DNA of 39,827 nt from Lentisphaerota bacterium (GTDB lineage Bacteria > Verrucomicrobiota > Lentisphaeria > Victivallales > Victivallaceae): assembly GCA_015061495.1 (NCBI GenBank), contig SUWL01000022.1, forward strand, positions 1 to 39,827, written 5' to 3'. Positions 16,715 to 24,776 of the stretch are shown piece after piece. The stretch's first letter is position 1. Every line of letters starts with the position of its first letter. The notes beneath the pieces were generated by a model. It ran no database searches, was not told where the DNA came from, and worked only from the letters and a program-made list of their open reading frames with translations. The translations under genes were made by a program, and so were the position numbers.

Positions 16715-16921
16715 TTTTTTTTATTTTTCCTATAGTTTACTACGTTTAGAACGCGCTCTTACCGGCGGCGGCGGCTCGTGGACAATCTCTTGGCAAATCT
16801 GCGGACGTTTTCGCAGTCGTTTTTTTTATTTTTCCTATAGTTTACGTTTAGAACGCGTACAAGCCGGCGGCGGCGGCTCGTGGACAATCTCTTGGCAAAT
16901 CTGCGGACGTTTTCGCAGTCG
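16715..16921 (-). repeat. Tandem ~100 bp leader repeat (two copies)
   Basis: Two head-to-tail copies, 16715-16819 and 16820-16921, differ at only a few bases. On the minus strand each reads from CGACTGCGAAAACG through GCCGCCGCCG and TTCTAAACGTAAACTATAGG into an A-rich end; the first copy ends at the DeoR start codon. A third, shorter copy in the opposite orientation (17453-17518) ends at the PfkB start codon. The neighbouring 16921-16937 is a GTGTAC/GTACAC inverted repeat. Confidence 0.85.
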
Positions 16922-16990
16922 TGTACGGTCAGTACACTCCTGCTCATCCGCCTTGATTTACCTGCGACCTTGTCGCACGATCCATCCGCC

Positions 16991-17143
16991 GTTTGGATCG
17001 AACCGCCTGGGCGGGGGTGAAATTCTCTCCCCGGCGCGTGGATCAGACCGTTTTGGTGAGGGTGAAATTCCTCCTGCCCGTTTGGATCTGACCGCTTGGG
17101 CTGGGGTGAAATTCTCTCCCCGCCGGGACAAGGCGCGCAATAT
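16991..17143 (-). repeat. Three tandem 42-47 bp repeats and a dispersed 24-mer
   Basis: Three units start at 16991, 17038 and 17080, each with TTGGATC, an ACCG core and GGTGAAATTC. An inverted copy of one and a half units occurs at 17385-17440 in the PfkB leader. Positions 17120-17143 match 9973-9996 exactly. The area lies in the long DeoR leader and has no gene. Confidence 0.75.
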
Positions 17144-17189
17144 ACACGCACACATCCGCATACCATGAACCAACTGTTGCCACGCCCTT

Positions 17190-17217
17190 AATATAGTTGT
17201 CAACGGCTGTTTTTCAA
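17190..17217 (-). promoter_or_regulatory. Candidate DeoR promoter
   Basis: On the minus strand TTGAAA (17212-17217), 16 bases, TATATT (17190-17195). It faces away from the plus-strand promoter at 17300-17328 and is four bases from a perfect inverted repeat. Confidence 0.5.
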
Positions 17218-17220
17218 CTG

Positions 17221-17253
17221 TTTTCTCATTATTTTTGAGATAAAATGAGAAAA
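17221..17253. promoter_or_regulatory. Inverted repeat, candidate DeoR operator
   Basis: TTTTCTCATT (17221-17230) and its exact complement AATGAGAAAA (17244-17253) are separated by 13 bases. The palindrome lies between the two divergent promoters, where autoregulation and operon control could share one site. Binding by the adjacent DeoR protein is inference. Confidence 0.5.
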
Positions 17254-17299
17254 TTTCTTTTTGTATCAAAAATTTTCGGCTAATATCACCAGAAAACTC

Positions 17300-17328
17300 T
17301 TGCAAGAAAGGCAAACCGGTACTATATT
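17300..17328 (+). promoter_or_regulatory. Promoter of the PfkB-aldolase sugar operon
   Basis: TTGCAA (17300-17305), 17 bases, TATATT (17323-17328). Predicted transcripts carry a leader of about 180 bases that contains the inverted copies of the repeats found in the DeoR leader. Confidence 0.65.
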
Positions 17329-17384
17329 TTCTACGACAAGATAGGATAATGACCGGCAGCGGTGTATGGTGCCGCCGCCCAAGC

Positions 17385-17518
17385 GGTTCGATCCAAACGG
17401 GCAGGAGGAATTTCACCCTCACCAAGACGGTCTGATCCTATCGGCGGATGGATTGTCCACGAGCCGCCGACGCCGGCTTGTACGCGTTCTAAACGTAAAC
17501 TATAGGAAAAATAAAAAA
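17385..17518 (+). repeat. Inverted copy of the DeoR leader cassette in front of pfkB-like gene
   Basis: 17385-17440 is an inverted copy of the 42-47 bp repeats, and 17453-17518 an inverted copy of the ~100 bp repeat with part of its middle missing. The copy ends exactly at the PfkB ATG (17519) and supplies its weak AGGA ribosome site about 11 bases upstream. The frame is open through this leader, but the encoded Arg-rich peptide simply mirrors the repeat. Confidence 0.8.
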
Positions 17519-18412
17519 ATGAAATTCGTAGGCCTGGGCTTCTGCAGCAACGACTACCTTGCCGTTCTGCCCCATATTCCGATGGACAGTAAAGTCCAGA
17601 TCGAGCAGCATCTCATCCAGGGCGGCGGTCCATCCGCCACCTCCACCGTAGCCGCCGCCAGATTGGGTGTTTCCGCGGCATACATCAGCAGTGTCGGAGA
17701 CGATGAAGCCGGTAAAATGATCATCAATGATCTGGAAAAGGAAGGCGTTTCCACCTCATCAATGGTCATCCGCGAGGGTACAGCTTCACCGGTGGCATAC
17801 TGCTGGATCGATGCTCCCACCGGCAAGCGCAGTGTGGCATGGACGAGGGGCGGACTGGTGGAAGTCAAACCGGAAGAGGTCGATTACGAATTGATCGCCA
17901 ATGCCAAAGTGCTTCATCTGGACGGCCATCATACCCAGGCCGCCATTGCGGCAGCCAAATTTGCCCGGCAGCATGGCGTGCTGGTCAACTTTGATGCCGG
18001 GACGATGCGTGACGGAGTGCCGGAACTTCTGAAATATTCGGATATTCTGATCACTTCTGAAGAGTTCGCGCGCCAAGTCACCGGCGAAAATGATCTGGAT
18101 AAAGCGATATATCAGCTGGCATCCATCGGTGCGCAGGTTACCGGCATCACGATGGGCGAACTTGGTTCCATGGTGCTTGCGGAAGGAAAAATTTTGCGCT
18201 GTCCGGCATTTCCGGTGGCAAAGGTGGTCGATACCACCGGGGCGGGAGATGTTTATCACACCGGATTTGCGGTGCGTTATCTGGAAACCGGAGATCTGAT
18301 GGAGTGTATGCGTTTCGGTTCGGCGGTTTCGGCGCTCAAGTGCGGCAAACTCGGCGGCAGGACCGGCATTCCGACCCGCAAAGAGGTGGATGAATTTCTG
18401 GCGAAAAATTGA
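17519..18412 (+). CDS. PfkB-family carbohydrate kinase (IolC/ribokinase-like)
   Basis: A 297-residue ribokinase-fold kinase that phosphorylates a sugar or sugar acid with ATP in the cytoplasm. It shows the N-terminal GGGPSATSTVAAARLG motif (35-50), a substrate-lid region SSVGDDEAG, and the C-terminal DTTGAGDVYHTGF signature with the catalytic Asp near residue 243. The frame is open back to 17366, but that part is repeat sequence; the ATG at 17519 begins the family-typical MKFVGLGFCSNDY strand, so it is chosen. First gene of a seven-gene operon. In inositol catabolism a PfkB kinase (IolC) acts after IolB and before a class II aldolase, and both such genes are present here. Substrate is otherwise unknown. 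Confidence 0.87.
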   Translation: MKFVGLGFCSNDYLAVLPHIPMDSKVQIEQHLIQGGGPSATSTVAAARLGVSAAYISSVGDDEAGKMIINDLEKEGVSTSSMVIREGTASPVAYCWIDAPTGKRSVAWTRGGLVEVKPEEVDYELIANAKVLHLDGHHTQAAIAAAKFARQHGVLVNFDAGTMRDGVPELLKYSDILITSEEFARQVTGENDLDKAIYQLASIGAQVTGITMGELGSMVLAEGKILRCPAFPVAKVVDTTGAGDVYHTGFAVRYLETGDLMECMRFGSAVSALKCGKLGGRTGIPTRKEVDEFLAKN

Positions 18413-18450
18413 CATTTTACAATCTTCACAACATATAAAGGAATGAAGTT

Positions 18451-19824
18451 ATGAGCAAAAAATTCAAAATCTGTTATCTGGCTCTGTCCAAGGTCAACTG
18501 GACCAATGACCGTCTGGAAGCCGCCCGTGCTTCGGCGGTGGAATTTCTCCGCACGCTTCCGGATGTGGAGATCGTCGGCGGCGACAAAATGGTTACGCTC
18601 GAGGATGAAGCAGTCGCCCTGCTTGACGAAATGGAAAAGATCCAGCCGGATCTGATCATCACCCATTTCATGACCTTTACTCTGGGCGTGGTGCCGCCGC
18701 TCTTTGCCCAGCGTCTCAATATACCGGTGGTTCTCTGGAGCATGCCTGAACCCGATCCGGCAGGCGGCAGACTGCAGAGCAACTCTTTCTGTGCGGCAAA
18801 TATGAATTCCCACCATCTGTGGCGCCTGCACATCCCCTACTTCCACGTCCACGCTGAACCCGGCACCGCCGAAGCCGCCGGAAAACTCACCGCTTCCATC
18901 CGGGTCGCCCAGGCGATGAAACAGCTCAACCGGATGCGCATCGGTCTGATCGGCGGCAGAGTTCCCGGCTTTTATACCAGCAGTTTTTCGGAACTTATGC
19001 TCCGCCGCAAACTCGGTCCGGAAGTAAAGATCATCACCCAGCATGAACTTTTCACCATTGCTGAAAATCTCACCGCCGATGAGGTCAAAGATGCCACAAA
19101 TACCATTCTTGCCGATGCCCAGTGCCATCCGACCGACGGTCCCAGAGACGGTCAGCTGGAGAAATCCGCCCGTCTTTTCGGCGCGGTGAAAAAACTCAAA
19201 GACAAATTCCTGGTGGATACCTTTGCCATGCGCTGCTGGCCGGAGGTTATTCTCAACGATCTTTACGGTATTGCCGTGTGTTCCACCATCGGTCATCTGA
19301 CCAACCACGGCCTGACCACCGCCTGCGAAGGTGACATTTACGGAGCAGTGATGATGCAGGTCGGCAAGACGATTTCCGGAGACATGCCGTTTTTCTGCGA
19401 TATGATCGTCGCTGAAGGTGAATATGCCGTGGCATGGCACTGCGGTGCTGCACCCTGCAAACTTTGCAAACCCGGTTTCACCCCGGCATTGCGCTGCAGT
19501 GCCACGGTGGAAGGCGGCGGGGTCAAGGGTGTCACCAATGAATTTCCGCTCAAACCCGGCAGAGTTACCGTCGCCCGCCTCGGCGAAACCCGGGACGGTG
19601 ACGGATACCGGATGCTGATCGCCGCCGGTGACGGTCTGGATACCGATCTTTTCGTCCGCGGCAATCCGCTTAAAATCAAATTCGATGCCGGCTGCGAAGC
19701 ATTGAGCAAAGAGATCATCGGCAACGGCTGGGAACACCACTATGCGCTGATGTACGGCGACCAGACTGAAGCTCTGGCGGACTTCTGCCGCAATATGGAT
19801 ATCGAAGCGGTCATTTTGAAATAA
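18451..19824 (+). CDS. L-fucose/L-arabinose isomerase family protein
   Basis: A 457-residue protein of the FucI/AraA fold, which interconverts aldoses and ketoses with a bound divalent metal. The N-terminal Rossmann-like part includes PDLIITHFMTFT and IPVVLWSMPEPD; the middle has MRIGLIGGRVPGFY; the C-terminal catalytic part has FAMRCWPE, GIAVCSTIGHLTNHG and TACEGDIYGA, matching the conserved acid residues of the family. It is shorter than true FucI (about 590) and closer to the uncharacterised fucose-isomerase-like group. AAAGGA lies eight bases upstream and the gene follows the kinase by 38 bases. It is likely the entry isomerase for a deoxy- or pentose sugar; some family members may act on other substrates. 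Confidence 0.8.
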   Translation: MSKKFKICYLALSKVNWTNDRLEAARASAVEFLRTLPDVEIVGGDKMVTLEDEAVALLDEMEKIQPDLIITHFMTFTLGVVPPLFAQRLNIPVVLWSMPEPDPAGGRLQSNSFCAANMNSHHLWRLHIPYFHVHAEPGTAEAAGKLTASIRVAQAMKQLNRMRIGLIGGRVPGFYTSSFSELMLRRKLGPEVKIITQHELFTIAENLTADEVKDATNTILADAQCHPTDGPRDGQLEKSARLFGAVKKLKDKFLVDTFAMRCWPEVILNDLYGIAVCSTIGHLTNHGLTTACEGDIYGAVMMQVGKTISGDMPFFCDMIVAEGEYAVAWHCGAAPCKLCKPGFTPALRCSATVEGGGVKGVTNEFPLKPGRVTVARLGETRDGDGYRMLIAAGDGLDTDLFVRGNPLKIKFDAGCEALSKEIIGNGWEHHYALMYGDQTEALADFCRNMDIEAVILK

Positions 19825-19926
19825 CAGTTGCAGTCTCTGTTGTGATGCATCGCAGACAGCGGATCTTGAATGCAATACAAAATCTGATACATCACCGGAT
19901 AATATAACTCAAAGGAACTTACTGAT

Positions 19927-20727
19927 ATGAATGACAAAAACCTGCTCATCCGTACCGATGTCAAACAGGGGTACAACCAAGTTTTTGACGTCGGTCAATA
20001 CAACATGGTACTGACCCGTTTCGGGATCGTGCAGCTGGCACAGGGAACGATCTACTCCGGCAACACCGGGGATTTTGAAATGGCGATCGTCACGCTGGGC
20101 GGTAAATTTGCCGCCAAAGGTGACGGTTGGGAATTCGCGGAAGTCGGCGGCAGAAAAAATGTCTTCGACGGCAAACCCCACACCCTCTACATGCCCCGCA
20201 ACACCGCATTTACCATCACGGCACTGACCGATTGCGATTTCGCGGTCAACGAATCACCTGCCAGCCGGGACACTGCCCGTCCGACGGTTATCACTCCGGA
20301 AATGACCCGCACGATCTCCATCGGCAGGGACAATTTCACCCGGGCGGCGACCATCATGCTGGATGAAACCTTTGATTCCGAACACTTCTACATCGGTGAA
20401 GGCATGATCCCGTCAGGCAACTGGTCGGGTTATCCGCCGCACCGTCACGACTTCGACGATCTTCCCGGGGAAATCGATATGGAAGAGACCTACTTCTACC
20501 GCTTCGATCCTCCGCAGGGTTTCGGCATCCAGAAGGTCTACCAGCCCGACGGTTCCATCGACGAAACTTACACCGTCAAAAACAATGACACCGTCGCCAT
20601 TGCCGAGGGTTATCATCCGCTGTGCGGCGCACCGGGGTATCAGATGTACTACCTCTGGACAATGTGCGGCAAAGTCAACCGCGGTTTGATTTCCGCCAAA
20701 GATCCGCAGCACGCCTGGGTGAAGTAA
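19927..20727 (+). CDS. IolB/KduI-family isomerase (5-deoxy-glucuronate isomerase-like)
   Basis: A 266-residue bicupin. The second cupin carries PSGNWSGYPPHRHD, with His and Asp metal ligands, then EETYFYRF, QGFGIQKVY, GSIDETYTV and GYHPLCGAPGYQMYYLW, all diagnostic of IolB, which converts 5-deoxy-glucuronate to 5-deoxy-2-keto-gluconate in inositol breakdown. The length matches IolB. The rest of the classical upstream inositol genes (iolG, iolE, iolD) are absent from the window, so the natural substrate may be a different deoxy-uronate or ketose. AAAGGA lies ten bases upstream. The FGGY kinase starts one base after its stop, so the two are translationally coupled. Confidence 0.85.
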   Translation: MNDKNLLIRTDVKQGYNQVFDVGQYNMVLTRFGIVQLAQGTIYSGNTGDFEMAIVTLGGKFAAKGDGWEFAEVGGRKNVFDGKPHTLYMPRNTAFTITALTDCDFAVNESPASRDTARPTVITPEMTRTISIGRDNFTRAATIMLDETFDSEHFYIGEGMIPSGNWSGYPPHRHDFDDLPGEIDMEETYFYRFDPPQGFGIQKVYQPDGSIDETYTVKNNDTVAIAEGYHPLCGAPGYQMYYLWTMCGKVNRGLISAKDPQHAWVK

Positions 20728-20728
20728 G

Positions 20729-22237
20729 ATGACGGCTGAAACTCTGCTGCTTGGTATCGATTTCGGTACCGGCGGATGCAAAGTTACCGCGATCGGTACC
20801 GACGGCAAAGTTGCCGGGGAACATTCCGTGGAATACACCACGGAATATGCCCATCCCGGCTGGTCGGAACAAAATCCCGCCGACTGGTATGCCGCCATGT
20901 GCAAAGCTCTGAAAAATCTTGCGGCAAAAGGCGTGGATATGTCCGCCATTGCCGCAGTCAGTCTGGATGGTTCCACGCACAATGCCGTTTTGCTGGACGG
21001 CAATATGCAAGTGCTGCGCAAAACCATCATGTGGACCGATCAGCGCAGTATTCAGGAATGCGCTTTTCTCAAGGAAAATTACGGGGATAAGATCTTTGCC
21101 ACAGCGTACCAGATGCCGACTCCGACCTGGACTCTGCCCCAGCTGCGCTGGCTTGCCGGACACGAACCGGAAGTATTGAAAAAAGTCCGGCACATCCTGT
21201 TTGTCAAGGATTATGTGCGTTATCTGCTTACCGGCATTGCGGTTACCGACTATATCGAAGCCCAGGGTACGCTTTTCTTTGATATGAAAAAGATGGCGTG
21301 GTCAGCGGAACTTGCGGAATTGGCAGGCATCTTGCCGCAAGTGCTTCCGGAACTGGTCAAACCCACGGATATGGTTGGCAAAGTCACCTGTCAGGCAGCA
21401 AAAGATACCGGTTTGCCGGTAAATACACCGGTGATCTGCGGGACATCCGATTCCGCCGCCGAGGATTACGGTGCCGGAGCAATCGAACCCGGCGACTGCA
21501 TCATCAAACTTGCCACCGCCGGCAATGTCAATGTCATGACCGCCCAAGCCCACCCCGATCCGGGTATGCTCACCTATTCGCATGTGATCCCGGGCATGTG
21601 GTATTCTGTGGCGGCGACCAATGCGGCTGCCCTCTGCCAGAGATGGTTCAGAGATGCGCTCTGTCAAGCCGAGATCGCCGAAGCGGAAAAACTCGGCACC
21701 CAAGCCTTTGTGCTGATGGATAAACTTGCCGCCGGCTCCCCCGCCGGAGCCAACGGAGTGATGTTCCACCCCTATTTGCAGGGAGAGCGTTCGCCGTACT
21801 GGGATGCGAAACTGCGGGCGAGTTTCACGGGATTATCGATCTCATCGACCAAAGGTGACTTTATCCGGGCCATTTTTGAAGGGGTCGCCTTTTCGCTGGC
21901 GGATTGTTTCCGGCTGATCAAAAATGCCGGACTGCCGGTCAACAGGATCTTTCTGATCGGCGGCGGTGCCAAAAGCAAACTCTGGAGTTCCATCGTCTGC
22001 AACGTATTCGATCTGCCGGTGCAGATACCGACTCCGGCGGATGCGTCATTCGGCACGGCACTGATCGCCGGTACCGGTGCGGGGATATTCCCGGACAGTG
22101 CATCTGCGGTGCGGCAGTGTCTGCATCTGGATGGTTCACTGGTGCCGGATCCGGAGTGTGCCGGATTCTATCAGGAACTTTTCAAAACCTACACCGGTAT
22201 CCACGATGCGCTGGCACCGGTATATGCCAAACGTTAA
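20729..22237 (+). CDS. FGGY-family carbohydrate kinase (xylulokinase-like)
   Basis: A 502-residue ASKHA-fold sugar kinase. N-terminal phosphate-1 loop DFGTGGCK (10-17), SLDGSTHNAVLLD, MWTDQRS, the central CGTSDSAAEDYGAGAI region with the catalytic Asp, and the adenosine motif IGGGAKSKLWSS followed by PTPADASFGTALIAG. These match xylulokinase/ribulokinase-like enzymes; substrate specificity among FGGY kinases is not readable by eye. It begins one base after the IolB-like stop, with only a weak GAAG ribosome site, so coupling is likely. Having both a PfkB and an FGGY kinase in one operon is unusual and suggests two phosphorylations or two converging substrates. Confidence 0.9.
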   Translation: MTAETLLLGIDFGTGGCKVTAIGTDGKVAGEHSVEYTTEYAHPGWSEQNPADWYAAMCKALKNLAAKGVDMSAIAAVSLDGSTHNAVLLDGNMQVLRKTIMWTDQRSIQECAFLKENYGDKIFATAYQMPTPTWTLPQLRWLAGHEPEVLKKVRHILFVKDYVRYLLTGIAVTDYIEAQGTLFFDMKKMAWSAELAELAGILPQVLPELVKPTDMVGKVTCQAAKDTGLPVNTPVICGTSDSAAEDYGAGAIEPGDCIIKLATAGNVNVMTAQAHPDPGMLTYSHVIPGMWYSVAATNAAALCQRWFRDALCQAEIAEAEKLGTQAFVLMDKLAAGSPAGANGVMFHPYLQGERSPYWDAKLRASFTGLSISSTKGDFIRAIFEGVAFSLADCFRLIKNAGLPVNRIFLIGGGAKSKLWSSIVCNVFDLPVQIPTPADASFGTALIAGTGAGIFPDSASAVRQCLHLDGSLVPDPECAGFYQELFKTYTGIHDALAPVYAKR

Positions 22238-22276
22238 ACATCAACCAATTCAATGTTATAAGGAGATATTGAAAAG

Positions 22277-23731
22277 ATGCTCGTTCCAAAAGACAATTAC
22301 ATGTACGAAATGATTCGTACCGAGTTGATCGACGCCGTCGGTCAGGAGTATGTCAGCACCAGTGACGCTGATAAATTCGGTCATTCCGTGGACTATTACT
22401 GGATCCCGGAAATGTGGCACGATCGCGGCAAAGAGACTCCGAAACCGGATTTTGTCGTCCATCCCGGAAGCTCCGAAGAGGTTTCCAAAGTGATGAAAAT
22501 CGCCAACAATTACAAGATCCCCGTCACCCCGTGGGGCGGCGGATCGGGTTCCCAGGGCGGCGCTCTGCCGGTCTACGGCGGCATCATCCTGGATATGAAA
22601 CGGATGAATAAATTCATCGGCATCGACAAAGAATCCCTCACTGTCACCTGCCAGACCGGTATCATCGCCCGCCATCTGGAGTGGCGCTGCAATAAGGAAG
22701 GTTATTCCACCATGCACCTGCCCGCCTCCATCGCCTGTGCGACCATCGGCGGATTTCTGGCGCACCGCGGTACCGGCGTGCTTTCCACCAAATACGGCAA
22801 AATCGAAGATATGGTCATGTCTCTGGAAGTGGTCACTCCCACCGGTGATATCATCCGGACGCTGCCGGTTCCCCGTCACGCTTCCGGTCCGGATCTGACG
22901 ATGCTTTTCCTCGGCAGTGAAGGCACCCTGGGCGTCATCACCGAAGTCACGCTCAAAGTTCACCCCGAACCGGAAGCCCGGGAATTCCGTGCTTACATTT
23001 TCAAAGACTTCCACACCGCCATGAGTGCCGGCGCGGAACTTATGCGCAGCCGTCTGCAGCCCTGTGCGGTCCGTCTTTATGATGAAGAAGAGACGATCCA
23101 CCATGTCCGCAAAGTTTTCGGTATGGAACTGGATCAGGGTGCTTATCTGGTATTCGGTTTTGACGGTGCCAAAGATATCGTGGAGTGCCAGATGCGCCGC
23201 GCCAGAGAGATCATGGAAGAAAAATACCACGGCAAAGATCTCGGCAGCAAAGGCGGGGATCTGTGGTGGGAAAACAAATACAAATTTTTCTATCCGCCCT
23301 ACATGTTCCACATTCCGCAGGCATTCGGCACGCTGGATACCGTTGCCACCTTTGCCAATATCGAGAATGTCTACTGGGCAATGAAAAAAGTGGTCAATGA
23401 GAACTTCCCCGAAGCCCGCTTCATCGGTCACTTCTCCCACTGGTACGAATGGGGCTGCATGCTCTATGCCCGCTTCATCTTTGAAGGCGACAAAGTCCCC
23501 GCCGATCCCGCCGAAGCCGCCCAGCTCTACAACCGGGTCTGGGATATGGCGATCCGCGCCGCTATCGCCAATGGCGGTGTGATCAACGAACACCACGGTG
23601 TCGGATTGAAACTGGGCAGATTGATGAAAGAACTTTACGGCCCGGCAATGCCCGTCCTCGAAGGTATCAAAAAACAGCTTGACCCCAACAACATTATGAA
23701 CCCCGGCAAATTAGGCTTCAAAGGAGTGTAA
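22277..23731 (+). CDS. FAD-linked oxidase (GlcD-like, VAO/PCMH family)
   Basis: A 484-residue flavoprotein predicted to oxidise a 2-hydroxy acid such as lactate or glycolate. The PCMH FAD-binding domain spans about 57-235, with VTPWGGGSGSQGGALP (83-98) contacting the FAD pyrophosphate and GSEGTLGVITEVTL closing the domain. The C-terminal cap has the family signature NGGVINEHHGVGL near 430-445 and ends NIMNPGKLGF. AAGGAG lies about 11 bases upstream. The Fe-S protein follows after two bases, a pairing typical of two-subunit glycolate/lactate oxidases. In this operon it could oxidise the lactaldehyde-derived product of an aldolase or a sugar-acid intermediate. Confidence 0.88.
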   Translation: MLVPKDNYMYEMIRTELIDAVGQEYVSTSDADKFGHSVDYYWIPEMWHDRGKETPKPDFVVHPGSSEEVSKVMKIANNYKIPVTPWGGGSGSQGGALPVYGGIILDMKRMNKFIGIDKESLTVTCQTGIIARHLEWRCNKEGYSTMHLPASIACATIGGFLAHRGTGVLSTKYGKIEDMVMSLEVVTPTGDIIRTLPVPRHASGPDLTMLFLGSEGTLGVITEVTLKVHPEPEAREFRAYIFKDFHTAMSAGAELMRSRLQPCAVRLYDEEETIHHVRKVFGMELDQGAYLVFGFDGAKDIVECQMRRAREIMEEKYHGKDLGSKGGDLWWENKYKFFYPPYMFHIPQAFGTLDTVATFANIENVYWAMKKVVNENFPEARFIGHFSHWYEWGCMLYARFIFEGDKVPADPAEAAQLYNRVWDMAIRAAIANGGVINEHHGVGLKLGRLMKELYGPAMPVLEGIKKQLDPNNIMNPGKLGFKGV

Positions 23732-23733
23732 TC

Positions 23734-24768
23734 ATGAATATTGATAAATATACCGACGCAATCAAAAACTGCCGTTTCTGCTTTATGTGCCGCCACCTGT
23801 CGGCGATCGGCAATGTCACATTCACCGAAGCGGATACTCCCCGTGTCCGCGCTTCCATGATCTACGGAGTGACCATGCACCCGGAAAAGATCAGTGACCG
23901 GGACTTCATTGATACGCTGTACCGTTCGGATCTTTCCCGCTGCTGCTGCTATCACTGTGTGAACCACTATGATGAAAACAGCCTCAATATCGCCATGCGT
24001 ACCGATATCGTGGCAGCCGGATTGGCTCCGGACTACATCCGGGCGATCGCCGCGGAACTCAAAGCTGCGGACTCTTGGGACGTTGCCGGTAAAGGTGATG
24101 TATTCTACTTTGCCGACCCCTACACCACTGAAGCCGGAACGGTTCAGCCGGCGTTTGATGCGCTGATGAAAAAAGCCGGTGTCGCCTACGGCGTCATTTC
24201 CGGCGGCTGCATCGGCAGAGCGCTCAAAGTGCTGGGTTACGCCGCTGAAGCCAAAGCTGCCGCAGAGAAATTCGTTGCCGCGGTCAAAGCCGCCGGAGCG
24301 AAAACCCTGGTGGTTTCCAATCCTGCCGCTTATGAACTGCTGAAAAACGATTGTGCGGAATTCGGCATCGAAGTGCCCTTTACGGTCATGCACACTTCCG
24401 AATACATCATTTCGCTCGGTCTGAAATTCAACGCCGTCGGCAAAGTGTACTATCTGGAAAGCGACTATCTGAAAAATTACAACGATAATCTCGCTTATCC
24501 CGCCGAATTGCTCGCCGCTCTCGGCGCCGAACGCAAACCATTCGGTACCAACAATGAGGAATCCTACACCTGCGGTGAAGGCGCCGTCGTCCTGCCCAAA
24601 ATCAACGAAAATCTCGTCCGTAAACTGGCAGAATACATCGCCGACCGTGCCGATGATCCGGCAAATGACCTCATCGTGGTCGCTTCTCCCTACACCAAAA
24701 TCTGCTTGAGCAAGTACACTGCTCTCAAGGTCGTGACTTTGGAAGAACTCGCCGCTTCGGCACTTTGA
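23734..24768 (+). CDS. Fe-S oxidoreductase subunit (GlcF/LldE-like)
   Basis: A 344-residue cytoplasmic electron-transfer partner for the preceding FAD oxidase. The N-terminus has CRFCFMC (Cys13, 16, 19) and later SRCCCYHC (Cys70-72, 75), which can ligate one or two Fe-S clusters. The rest resembles the Cys-rich (CCG) repeat region of GlcF/HdrB proteins (SGGCIGRALKVLGY, LVVSNPAAYELL), but several canonical CCG cysteines are missing. It is therefore a divergent or reduced member. AAGGAG lies seven bases upstream, and only two bases separate it from the oxidase stop. The aldolase follows immediately. Electron delivery to quinone is the usual role in relatives. Confidence 0.75.
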   Translation: MNIDKYTDAIKNCRFCFMCRHLSAIGNVTFTEADTPRVRASMIYGVTMHPEKISDRDFIDTLYRSDLSRCCCYHCVNHYDENSLNIAMRTDIVAAGLAPDYIRAIAAELKAADSWDVAGKGDVFYFADPYTTEAGTVQPAFDALMKKAGVAYGVISGGCIGRALKVLGYAAEAKAAAEKFVAAVKAAGAKTLVVSNPAAYELLKNDCAEFGIEVPFTVMHTSEYIISLGLKFNAVGKVYYLESDYLKNYNDNLAYPAELLAALGAERKPFGTNNEESYTCGEGAVVLPKINENLVRKLAEYIADRADDPANDLIVVASPYTKICLSKYTALKVVTLEELAASAL

Positions 24769-24776
24769 GGTGGATC

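Noticed and set aside
17366-17518. N-terminal extension of the PfkB kinase
   Set aside because: The added residues are Arg-rich translations of the leader repeat also present non-coding before the DeoR gene; the kinase fold begins at 17519.
16715-17518. Insertion sequence between the divergent genes
   Set aside because: Repeats are short and no transposase frame or terminal duplication was found.
18277-19875. 532-residue reverse-strand frame opposite the FucI-like gene
   Set aside because: His/Phe/Gly-rich shadow typical of antisense frames; the plus strand has motifs, ribosome site and operon context.
22256-23596. 446-residue reverse-strand frame opposite the FAD oxidase
   Set aside because: Antisense shadow of a gene with clear FAD-binding motifs.
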